A DNA stretch of 64,000 bases. Source: Stercorarius parasiticus (Eukaryota; Chordata; Aves; Charadriiformes; Stercorariidae). The notes below the pieces were generated by a model, which ran no database searches, was not told the origin of the DNA, and saw only the letters and a program-made list of their open reading frames with translations. This document shows, piece after piece, positions 39,945-51,100 of the stretch (position 1 is the first letter of the stretch; every line of letters begins with the position of its first letter). The translations under genes and the position numbers were made by a program. The stretch covers positions 78,387 to 142,386 of the forward strand of contig VWZL01001938.1 of assembly GCA_013396915.1 (NCBI GenBank), in the 5' to 3' direction.

Positions 39945-40130
39945 TATGAGCTGAAGTATTCTGATGATACTAAATGAGGAGTAGTAAAGACTAGGCTCAA
40001 CTGTAAAGAACCGCAGAAGGACCTTAGGAGACTCACTCGTTAGGGAATAAACTACCAGGTGAAACTCACGGCAGGAAGTAGCCAAAGCGATTGACATAGG
40101 AAAAAAATTACAAAGCTCATATGAAAGTGA
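39945..40130 (+). mobile_element. decayed CR1-like LINE reverse transcriptase fragment
   Basis: The + strand reads LKYSDDTK, then (after a stop) GVVKTRLNCKEPQKDL and GINYQVKLTAGSSQSD. This corresponds to the FADDTKLGG ... LQ-DL-RL--W--- ... KF--GKCKV stretch of LINE reverse transcriptases of the CR1 type, that is, the active-site YADD region and what follows. Several stops interrupt it. It is old and non-functional, and the borders are approximate. Confidence 0.6.
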
Positions 40131-43100
40131 GGCGTTCTAGGCTGACCCCTCCTCATTTAGCCGTATTTAGGGTGCTGTAGTTTCCACTTATAGATAGGAA
40201 GATGAAGGCAGAGAGACACACATACATCCATATACATATATATATATACATACAAAAAGAAGTTTAGAACTCATATTTCTGAAGAAAACTCATTATTCTG
40301 AAGAATAAACACATTATTTATTTTAATATAATGGGAAATATTTTGCAATTTTTTTTCTCTCAGGTTTTGCTTTGCAAAAGGATTTTGCACCTCACGTATT
40401 AGTTAAATGTTACTGCTCAAGGGCCCAGGGGACTGCTTATAAGACTAAACGTCAGTTTAATGTGTTAATTCCCATTGCATTTATTGATAATTTCCTTCTA
40501 CGGTCAAAAAGGGTGTTAAAGATGTTTTGCGTTAATGATTAGCTACACGTTGTTTATGCCTGGCTAGTTCCTGAGGCTAGAAAGCGCTAAGGAGCAGATT
40601 CTAGCAGCAATCACCAGGGATATGTGGTCAGAGCAATGGAGGACTGCAGGCAAAAATACTCTGCCTGCCCTGTGGAGCTGGATGTTCCAAGCCCCAAGGT
40701 GGGAGGAGGAGGCTACCGCCGGCCAAGCTGCGTTGGCTGTCGCTTAGGCAGACTGTAAGACAACAGCAAGCGACATATTAAGAGTCGGAGAAGAATGCGT
40801 GACGTATATTATGTCTACTGACCGCTTCTAATTTAATCAAAAGTTCCCGGCACGAACTTCGTAAAACTTATCACGTGTTTCCTCCCGCCACTTCCATATC
40901 TTATTTCCACAGTCAGAAAATGCTTCCTGCCAAACTCATGAAAGGGAACTGCAACTAAAGCAATAAAGGCAGCTTTCACACAGCAGGTAAAACCCCAGCC
41001 GCGGGTCCCTAGCAATTCTCTAGTTGGACTTAGTATCTCCTCTGTTAATACCAAGTAGATGGATTTTGTTTTTAATATGAATATGCGATGAAATTTGCTA
41101 GTATTTTATGTTAATATGACAACGAGTTTTAATGTATCACTTTCTAGTATTACTAGATACCCTATATTAATATTGTCGATGACTTTTCATATTGAATTGG
41201 ATCAAAGGAAACATTTCATTTAACCCACAACAATTTTTTAACTGAAAGCTGCCATACAGAATCGACAGTTTTCAAGCAGAGCTGAAACATCTATCATAAA
41301 TAAATAAATATGCAGTCACATAAATACATACTTATACTATTATATTTATAAATACGTAAATTAAAAGGCCAATCGGCTACAAAGCTGTATTGCGATTTGT
41401 GATTCCAGAGGCATTCAGGAAAGTCCAGCACTTATCGTGATCTGACTAAGGACACATAACCATCTATATTTAGACACAAGTTTGAAAAAAAATCACAAAG
41501 TGACCTAAGCTTTTCTCCTTTCTTTACTACCACTTCCTCATACAGGAAGTCAAAACCCACATGTTTAGCAGACATTCTGCTTTTTAGGCATCTGCCTCGC
41601 TGTAAATTCCGCCAGTGTTTGCACAGCACTCTGCCCAGCTTCCGAGCAGTGGCAGCGATTATTTCCCAGCCCCTGTATTTGCCCCTTCTGCTCTCTGCGG
41701 GTCGAGTGGAACGGCAGGCGAGCGCTAAGCCCTTTGTGGGGAAAAGGAGGTGGTTTCAGAAGAGAGTGGGATTTTTTCCCTGGGGAACAAGAGTAGCTGG
41801 TAGAGAGGAGCCAGGAGTTGCCAGAGCTCACCTTGCACGGGCTGAACCCTCGTTCCAGCGAAGGCTTTTTCTCCTGGGCTTTTGGGGTCTTGTGTGCAGA
41901 ACTTCTCACGTGAGAGGTTTGAATTTGCCTAAAACAAGACGGATTCTTAATTTTCTTACAGAGAGTACCTTTATCAGCCCAGAGGCTGGAGTTTTCCTCT
42001 GGAATTGGGGTGACTCAATACAGTAAGGGACTGGAGCTCAGCTCTCCCCCATCCCTCATGATGGCCTTGGTCACCAGAGAACACCTGAATCCCCCTCACC
42101 ATGTACCTTGTCTTTGGGTGTCCTTGGCTACCTGCAAAGACTCTAAACAATCTCAGTCAAGATCCCAAAAGATTCCCTTTCGACTTTTGTGTTCGTTAGA
42201 CACAGCAATGAGTCATGAAAAAGAAAACCCGCTAGTTTCCATCCTGCAGCACAGAGAACACATCCTATACCCTGCCTTAAAACACAGGCAAGGGAGGGAT
42301 TTACTTCCCTTTTCAGCAGTTTTTCCGTGATCAGACTATTGCATAACTGTTGGTTTGTTCGGTACAAGCGTGTTTTTAACTGGCTTAAGCACGGAAGGTC
42401 TGTGCCTGCGGCGGTACCAGCTCGCTCAGTGACGTTACCCTTCAAAAGGAGCGCAATTCCATCTGCACAAATCATCTCTGACGGCTGGCAGGAAAACTCA
42501 CACTGCCAACCTCGGATAATGGATTTGGAGTTGCCATCGGCAGGGGCTGGGACGAGATCCCGGGCAAAGTGATGAAGGGATGTAGGGAGAACTTGGGTGA
42601 AGCACGGCACTCCCAGGAACACAGGTTAGGAGTGCCTGGCCTTTGGGCTTGATCTCATGTTTTAACCTTTTAATGCCACTATCATCCCTATTACACCCCT
42701 TTCACACAGTCCCGATGAAACTGCGGCACATCAGAGAAAGAGCGGAGGCAGAGGAGATGCTTTAGCTCTCGGAAAACATAGTGGACTTTTCTTTCATGGC
42801 AAACATCCTGCTCTTTTAGACAGGTACTTACTCTTAGCTCCGGGGCAGGGTTAATCACACAGGCGGAGAAAGCTCGTGGCTTCACTTTTGACCTGGGGAT
42901 TTCTGCAGATGCTTCACTGCCACACGCGGGAAACAGTTGAGTCTAGAAGGAAGGAGGACGAGCAGTCATTGGTTTTACTTGGGGATTTGAGGGGGAATTT
43001 TCCTTTTTTGCCTCGAGCATTAATGACATTTCAGTGCACACTGAAATCAGATAATAAAGCGGCAAATGGCAAATAGTAATTAAGAAAAGTGGGATCCCTA

Positions 43101-44760
43101 ATATAATTTCAGTTACCCTCTGTGTGTGCATACACACGCAGAGGCACAGAGAGAAAGAGAGAAAACCCAAAAGAAAAGAATCAGCAAAACCTCGTTCCAA
43201 GTAAACTGGTTAAAGCCCCAATATCTACAGTCTGATGCCAGTGAAACCCCTCTGTTAATTTAACATAACATACGCAACGTCATAACATATAAACAATAGA
43301 ACACAACCTTCAGTACCTGGTAAAATCCTCTTGTTGTTCATGCCTTCAGAGAACTAAATGTATTTTTCAGTAAAGCTCTCTTGAGACATACAGCTAAGGA
43401 GAAGCACCATTAGGACTCCGACTCGGTATCTTTTGTTGACTTAACACCCAGTGAGAGATAGGAGAGACAAACTCGGTGGTATCTTTTCTTGGGCCAGCTG
43501 ACCGTGATGGGAAACAGATGCATTTTCATGACAAAGTTCCTTTTAGCAAGTAAGTTAACGACAAATGGCACACAGTAAACCATAATAAATGATGGGCAAG
43601 TTATTAAATGATTACCATAAATAACTCATAATGCTTTACAGGTCAAGCTAATTGAGTGTTTACGAACTCCTCAGAGTCGGGGAGAAGCCCCTCTATAAAT
43701 CCACAGATCACAGAAATGTGAAGCTCTGAGGTTGGAGATGAGAAGCAGCAAAAGTCATCACGGTTAAAAGGACAATGTTTTTATGGCACTGAAACAGAAT
43801 GGCTTCTCCTAATCACATGCACTCCAGACAGATTAGAAACCCAAATTTTCATTTAAGCGACCCATAGGCATTTGAGCCCAAGTCTTCCCTTGAAATTGTC
43901 TCCCTCGCCAGGTAACAGCTCTACCAGCAACAAGCTCTACCAGCTCTAGGAGCATTCATGCAAGGAGGTTCTTTAACAGAAACGTCTACAGCAGGGCCAT
44001 AATACTTAATGTTATCTGCCTTTGCTAAGAGCTAGGGCTACGGTCAGTGAAAAAGATTACAGCAAAGACCTATTAAAAATATCTAGACACACAAAGGAAA
44101 CAAAAGCAGTTTGGTTCAGCAGGTCATGCTATTTTGTTTGCATTCAAAGCTTTCTCTGTTTATTGTTCCTCAACACGTGTGACACGAAAAATGCAGGCAT
44201 GATTTTCAAAGCCCTTCAGAATTTAGTACCCGCTTCCCACAGGAAGCTTTGATTAGCGCAGCCTCAATTCCTTTACTAACCGATAGAACTAGAGGTGAAT
44301 TTACTTTGTACGATGCCCCTTGAACAGAAAGAAAGAAAAGAACAAAAAAATAAAATCATTAAGGTCAAAATAACGCTGAGGTAAAAATCCTCACCCCAGT
44401 GAAAAAAGCTTTTCAGTGATTTCAGCACTGCCCGATTTCCACTGGCGTAAAATGAGATAAGTAGAAGCTGTCACCGTAAATGTAGGTAAGAAACTAAATA
44501 TCTCAGGTCTAGATCTGGCATTCCTATGAAGAACAGTTATTACCCTGAAGAAAGTAACAAAAAGTTTTAACATAAACGTAACTGAAACCATCATAAAGTC
44601 ACATTACTAAATAAGGGTACGCATTAGCAAAAGCACAAAATTTACAAAAATCTACAAAAGAAATTGGAATGCGTGGCTATTATATCAATGTTTTAATAAA
44701 TTCATACATTATATCATTCTCAGCGGAATAATTCCTCGTCATGTAGGAAGGCGTTTCACA
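40131..44760. other. spacer between second and third chemokine genes
   Basis: About 4.6 kb with no supported gene. It contains an AT microsatellite (about 40218-40252), a TAAA repeat (about 41296-41311) and overlapping frames at 41565-42622 on both strands. The longest of these (159 codons, minus strand) has no recognisable domain. Confidence 0.5.
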
Positions 44761-44769
44761 ACAGTCATG

Positions 44770-44857
44770 TGACTCATTTTTACCCCATCTGGGAAATTCC
44801 TCTAACGCAATCCCCGTGCTCGCAGAGCACACAGGCTGGGCACAAAACCGTATATAA
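44770..44857 (+). promoter_or_regulatory. Inducible promoter of the third chemokine gene (AP-1, NF-kB, C/EBP, TATA)
   Basis: TGACTCA (AP-1) is at 44770-44776. GGGAAATTCC, a perfect NF-kB site, is at 44791-44800. TAACGCAAT, a C/EBP-like site, is at 44803-44811. TATATAA is at 44851-44857, about 110 bases upstream of the ATG. The kB-to-TATA spacing is 60 bases, against 59 at the first gene. In mammals the AP-1, C/EBP and NF-kB combination gives synergistic induction of CXCL8 by cytokines and microbial products; the same logic is expected here. Confidence 0.85.
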
Positions 44858-44964
44858 GCCCCGTGCATCGCCCAGACCGGGCATCCGCAATCCTCTGGGA
44901 CAAGAGAGGTCACTGCTCCACAGAACCAGAGCTAAACCACCCAGCCAAAAACTCCTCTCTAATC

Positions 44965-47359
44965 ATGAACGGCAAACTCGTGGCTGTCCTGGCTCTCCTC
45001 CTGATTTCAGCAGCTGTGTCTCAAGGCAAGTAAATCCCTCCCAAGATCCTCATGGCTGCAGTGTTGCCTAGGCATCTGCCCAGACGCTTGTCCTTGCAGA
45101 GAGGTAGCTTTGTATTTGTTGCAGCAAATTAGATTCTTTGCAGAGATTTTCAGCGCCTCCCAGGTAACCCTTGTACTGAAGAGTTACTGACATCTTGTGG
45201 GAAAAACTTTAAGGATGCAACTGAAATTTGCTTTGTTTCTATGCTTCACTCAAAGCGCGTGCGGCACAGACGGGATCTTCTTCTTGAGTGTTTGAATGTT
45301 TCTCTCCCTTCCCACACACAGAGCGGTTTACGATCCTTTATTTGTTACCTAACGATTGTACCGCCTCAAGGAAATAATATACAGCTGGGAAGGGAGAACA
45401 AACAATACGAACACAGGAGCGTGGACAAGTCTCCAATTAATGAAAAAATCTAGGGCTCCGTCTTCTGGATAGTTGCCAGTTTGTCAATCCAGATATTAAA
45501 ATGATGCAACTAACTGTACCGTGCGGTCAGTACAAGTAACCGCAAAATATGTGGTTTTATTTCAAGTAGATGTGAATTCAGTTCTAAATGTGCATTAGCT
45601 CCTCTGAGACAAATAAGCAGCCGATCTTTACACTGTGAGGATTTAGGCAGCTTGGACAAATGCAGCATTTTAATTGCAAATATTGTTAAAATAGAGCAGT
45701 CGTGCTAAGACCGCCTCTCCAACCAGGATCTGTCTTTTCTGCTCACAGGTCGGGCCCTGGCAAGGATGGGAACCGAGCTCCGGTGCCAGTGCATAGCCAC
45801 TCATTCCAAGTTCATCCCTCCGAGATCCATTCAAGATGTGAAGCTGACCCAGAGCGGCCCCCACTGCAAGAACGTCGAAGTCATGTAAGTAGCTCTGCAA
45901 GAGCCTCCCTCTTTGTCACCGTCGTCTGCTGCCGCCACAGGGGCTTTTACGCTTGATGACAAGCATGACAGTTATCAGGCTGATGTGATGTAGTCGGATT
46001 TGGGTATCCTTTTGAGAGACGGCTTTAAGTAATACACCATGTTTTTCATCGTCTCTATGACCTTACGTATTCCTGAACTGATCATTATTTATCTGTCATG
46101 GGACATATTAAATATTTCGGGCAGTAGGACATGAATTTCAGGGACTGGTCAGTTCTTAATACGTAAGGTGATAACGTAGTTTAAATCCTGCATTTATTGG
46201 GCAGGCAAAACTCCCTTTAAAACAGTGTGCGTCAGTCTCGGAGGGGAAAATGAAGTTCCCACAAGCAGGTCTAGGGAAATAATGAAACCAATCGAGTCTT
46301 GAATAGCATGGAGGAGGGACTAAAATGTTGAAATCCTTAAATTGCTGAAACACCTTTTCACCACTGGAGGTTTCAATTGTTGCGTAAGAAAGCTCTACTA
46401 ATGTAAACAAATTCAAACCAAGTACCCATATATATTGAGAAAGATTCTGGGGAATGTGTGACTGCTTTGAGAGCAGGCACACGGACCCACGCTACTTCTG
46501 GATGGTTTCAGTCTCCTCAGTTGTGGTACACATATAACAAAATGTCTAACCTAGAGCAGTTGGGGTGAATTTATGCCAACTAATCCAAAAATGCAATATT
46601 ACATTCTGGGAATAAAGCAAATCCCTGCAGTGGTTTCCTGACTTTTCTTTCTTCCCTGTTTTGCAGAGCTACTCTGAAGGACGGCAGAGAGGTGTGCTTG
46701 GAGCCCACTGCTACCTGGGTACAGACGATCGTAAAGGCAATTTTGGCCAAGTAAGTCCCGTTCCCTCTCAATTTGGGCAGTTGAGTGGTAAACTTCCCAA
46801 AACAAGCCAATTGGTAGGACTTCTTAGCGATACTTTCCATTTCCTCTCAGTCGGATTTAAAGAATAAGGAAACTTGCTGCTTAATTATAGAATGAGTCTT
46901 AGTCTTTCTGACTCTGCTGCAGGGTCCTTGTTCAAGCCCATACGTCGCCACCAAACCTTTGAGTATCGGCAACTCCGTCCGGAGGGAAAGGAACACAGAA
47001 GTGTTTGGCTCCCTTTGAAAAACGAGGCTTAAAAAACCTCATCTTGCCCTTACTTATAGCAGCATATGTTAATAATCCATATTCCAAGTTAATGAGTTTC
47101 TTAATGGGAGTAAATGCAGAAACTCCCGCTGCAGAAGTTTCCCAGCTGGGCTTCACTGGGATTTCAGTAATGGCTTTCGAAACGTCGACTTTATTCCCTC
47201 TGTGCCTCAAGGTAGCACACAGAGTTGGAAACAAACCGCTCATCCTTAACCGTTTGTGCAATGCTAAGCCGTGATAACTGCTCTTGAACCTCCTTTTAAA
47301 TGATCCTCTTCCCTCACCTCTCAAACAGGGCTCAATTCAATTCTGACTCACCGCTCTAA
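44965..47359 (+). CDS. IL8L2: ELR+ CXC chemokine, 9E3/CEF4/CXCLi2-like (CXCL8 orthologue candidate)
   Basis: Secreted chemokine of 103 residues, the length I recall for chicken 9E3/CEF4. Exons are 44965-45025, 45749-45884, 46667-46750 and 47329-47359 (61, 136, 84 and 31 coding bases; phases 1, 2, 2). Signal peptide [23 protein letters not shown] at 30-32 directly before C33-Q-C35; partner cysteines C60 and C76. The C-terminal helix [14 protein letters not shown] is followed by the tail FNSDSPL, close to the chicken 9E3 tail. The first intron must use a GC donor (CAAG|GCAAGTA at 45025/45026): the only nearby GT, five bases further on, would put exon 2 out of the chemokine frame. This should be the main IL-8-like heterophil attractant of the locus, induced through the AP-1/NF-kB promoter. 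Confidence 0.92.
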
Positions 47360-47497
47360 GAAACGCCAAGACAGAAGAAACCTGGGAACTGCTCCCGCTC
47401 CTCCGTTGAGAGAAACAGTCCGGAAAAGCATCGTTCGGGCAGTGTGCCGTCTTCCAGCTCCTGCATCACTGCTACTATGTTAATTATGGACTGGTTT

Positions 47498-47544
47498 ATT
47501 TATTTATTTATTTGCTTATTTATTTATTTAACTGCATCTATTTA
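47498..47544 (+). promoter_or_regulatory. AU-rich element of the third chemokine gene
   Basis: Two runs of overlapping ATTTA (three each) plus one further pentamer lie within 47 bases, about 140 bases after the stop codon. Additional single pentamers occur near 47707, 47902, 47930 and 47937. This is a class II-like cytokine mRNA destabilising element. Confidence 0.85.
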
Positions 47545-48164
47545 AGAACGTCTTTCAAAGTGGCCAGCGTTGCCTGCGGGACACGCTGTTCATTGGCAGT
47601 GAAGATGCTGAATAGGAAAAGTGGTTTGCTAAAGGAAATGAAGAACCCTTGGCAGCCATTTCAGCCAAACACAACTAGTTAAGTGCAATGCACTTGCAGC
47701 ACAGTTTATTTACACTAAGCCTTACTGTTTTGCTATTACACCAGCAAACTGGTAACTCCTCCTGCTCCCCTGGAGTGCACTCGTATGTTGTGTCAACAAC
47801 AGTTTCTTGAACCACAGTCAGCCTGTGGCCAGACTGTGAACTGTGATTTCTGACTTTAAAAATCTAGCCTGCAGAACCTTTAAGACAGTGGGTTTGGTAC
47901 TTATTTACTGTGATTTCCATGATATTTACAGATGTATTTATAGAGTTGTTTCTGTACAAGAGATAAAATTACGATAACTTATTCCATTTCTACTGGATTT
48001 TCCATTCCTACTATTAATTTCTTAAGAAATATTCACCATCTCATTGCTCTGTACAAGGAGTTGGTTGTATGTCTAATTAGCTACTCAATCAGCTAATGGA
48101 AAAAACTGCATCTTACATATATAGAATTCGCTTGTGAGAGTGTAATTATTCCTAACAATGTATC

Positions 48165-48170
48165 AATAAA
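48165..48170 (+). promoter_or_regulatory. poly(A) signal of the third chemokine gene
   Basis: AATAAA about 800 bases after the stop codon, followed within ten bases by an A run. The 3' UTR would be roughly 830 bases, similar to that of the first gene. Confidence 0.8.
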
Positions 48171-48189
48171 TGTTTTCTAAAAAAAAAAA

Positions 48190-51100
48190 TCTGTTTGTCA
48201 TGTGTTTGTAATTTTACATTTTCATTTACTTTATTTGGAATCAGTCTGCTTAATATTTGCCAGCTCAGCCTGATTGCTGGAACTGAAATGAAAATTTTTA
48301 CTACGTGGTAGCGTAACGCACCCTGCTATGGTAACCTGACGCTACCGAATGCAGGAGCAAACTCTTAGGGTAGGGGAAAACACTCGCTCTCCTCTCTTCA
48401 GGCTATTCCCAGTCCTTGGGGAGTGGTGGGCTGCAGGGCAAGGCTCCTGATTTAAGTACCTTGCAGACAAGCGAATTTTACCTTCACGTGCCTAAACACT
48501 GCCAGTCACCAGATCAGCCCCAGAGCTGTAAATCTGAACTACATCAAAAGGCCACTAATTGACAATCAAAATGGGAATTTGTGACCTTTACACTGGGTAC
48601 CCAAATATCAAGCATTTGCCCTTGTGCAACAACTGCTTCCTATTCTGATCCCTGAAACGGAGAGTGCCGAGTACACGACGCCTGCCTCTTTTAAAAGGCC
48701 TGGCTACTCCTCCCCGTCACGCAGAGACATGGGTGCTCGGCCCTTTGGCAGAGAGGCACTCGTACTGTGTATGAACACCGAGGGAGGATTCCGGCAGACA
48801 AACTGGGGTGCTTCATATTGTTACCAGCCCATCTCCTGTCCCACGGGGGCTCTCGTGGGTGTAACGCGTCTTCCCCTAGGAGTCCCAGCGCCGTTCGTTA
48901 AGACCGTAGTGTAAACCATCCATGCTTAACAGTTCTCAAACTGCAACAGTGGCCAAATGAAAGCCAGCGATATGTTTGGCATCTTCAGGAAGATAAATGA
49001 GAATAAGAGAGAGAGAGGGCATAGGTTGAAAGCCTATTGCTTTAAACCAGCGTATACCTCTTTATTTGAGGCATGCACACTTTAATTTCACTTTTACCTA
49101 CATTCTGGATAGTCTTAAAACAACAGAAGGATTTTTGCCAGGTAACTTTGTGATCATAAAATGAGAGCGCTGTATTTGGCTTGGTTCTTCTTGGAGACCC
49201 TTCACAGTAAGACTGATGTCAGTCCTCTCCTCGACCCATATTATTTTGGCATCAGCTTGAGTCATTCAGCCATTTGAACTCTAAACAGCGTGCCCTGTGG
49301 CCTTCCAGTTATAAGGCCATGCAGAAACCGCAGAAGAAAACTGCACCCTTTGAATCCATGTAGACTATTTATTAAGAGCCTTTGTGCGTGCGTGTGTGTG
49401 CGCGCGCGTGCGCGTGAGCACATGTCTGTGTAACATACCAGAAAGCTGACCAAGCGGCGGTAGGAGTCAGGACAATTGCGCCACAACTAAAGGAAAGACC
49501 CTGAGATTTCACTGGAGCTAACTGCGTGCTCTTGTCCATCTTCTCCTTTTCCCAGTTTCTTGTAAGCTTCTGCTCCCCTTGGACACATCATTTAGCAACT
49601 GCAACCCTGTCGGAAGGCCATTCGTTCCATGTTACAGCTGCCACGTGTTTTCATCTCCCTCCATTTGTTTCTCTACTGCCCTCCTTGCAATTAAATGTAG
49701 CGGAGGTGTTTACAGGTCCTTTCTGTCCTCAGCTGTTTTCTTGGTCCCTTACTTCGTCTTCCTTCCAAACAACTTTCACTTCTGTCTTTCACCGACAATT
49801 TCAGTTTGGGGGCAAGAGGACATTAGCAGCAACCAGCCAGCCAAGCAACAGCCTCGTGTCATTTCCTTATTCTCAAACGCCCTCTCTCATGCTTGGTTGC
49901 TCTAGTTCTGCTCTTGCATTGGCAGCCTTTTCAATCATGAGCTGGAATTTATTCCCTCGAGTTTCAATGTTATTGTTCTTACAATACCAAAAGTGTACTT
50001 CTCTCCAATGTATACACGCTGCGAACGAGAGAGGAAGTCATTGAAAGAAACACTGGAAAGTCCCTGAAACATACTTTCAACTCTTCCTTAGCAGAATAGA
50101 GAATACAAATACTGGTTTGCTGGCCTCCACTCCTCTGGCTGTGATGAATATTGGCTAATACAAACTTCCCGGTATGTATCAGGTGACAGATGCATTATCC
50201 ATGCTTTAATTGCTTTTGTTTATAGATTGCTTCCCATTCTGGAAATGACTGCATTTCTTATGTTGTTATCACATAACGTGGGAAAATCCCAGGAAAACTG
50301 CACGTAGCACCAGCTTGATATTGCAGACTTGTTCCAAGCGCTGCATTTATTCTTGTTTATGACAGGATATTAGGAGCCACTCCACAGGAAATGGATCCTT
50401 TGGAAAATTATACAGACTGCCATGGAAACTTCTGGGTCAGCTAATAGGCATTTTGTTTCTGTATGCAAACGTGAAACAAGAACTTTGGCACTTATAAAAA
50501 TAAGCCTGAAATCTCTACGGTTGAAAACCATTGTCAAAATTTATTTTAATATTCCCTGCAGTTAATTATTTTTAATAATAAAAATTATTAGTGCCAGTCA
50601 GTACACAGATTACTTCACAATTTCTGTGGATTTCTGGAGAGGAAGATACTACACGCAGAAGAATCTGGAAGGTAGGCCGAGAACCTAAGCGCAATTTGGA
50701 AATTACAAAAGGAATAAGCTCTTTTCCTTTAGTCAGACCTAACGCTTAACAAGAGTTCAAGCGCAAACTGTACTAATACAGCTGCGTACCTGCAGTACTT
50801 GCAATGCATTTTCTGCAAATCCATCATACTTTTGGCCGGTTCAGCATCTTGAGACAACGACTTCTACCGTTTAATCACACACTGTAGAAGTACACACATT
50901 TGGTTCCTTTCAACATAACGTGTTGAAAGCAAGACGATATTCTCGTATTTTCGCTTATTTTTCCCCACAGTTCCTTTCTAAATGCTTCCTAAAACTCTAG
51001 ACGTCTTTTTGACTGCCATAAGACATTGTACTCAGTTCTATAAAAACATCGAACCTGTGACACACAGATCTATTTCCTCAGTGACACTAATTCACAATTA

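Noticed and set aside
42143..42622. 159-codon minus-strand frame between the second and third chemokine genes
   Set aside because: No motif, overlapping frames on the other strand, and no promoter or splice context.
45031..45036. GT donor (GTAAAT) for intron 1 of the third chemokine gene
   Set aside because: Using it places exon 2 in a frame that lacks ELRCQC and the remaining cysteines; the GC donor five bases upstream keeps the full chemokine.
49526..50044. Longest open frame outside the CR1 (172 codons, + strand)
   Set aside because: Pyrimidine-rich sequence gives an S/F/L/T-rich translation with no domain, no family resemblance and a second open frame in another phase. Chance absence of stops is the simplest reading.
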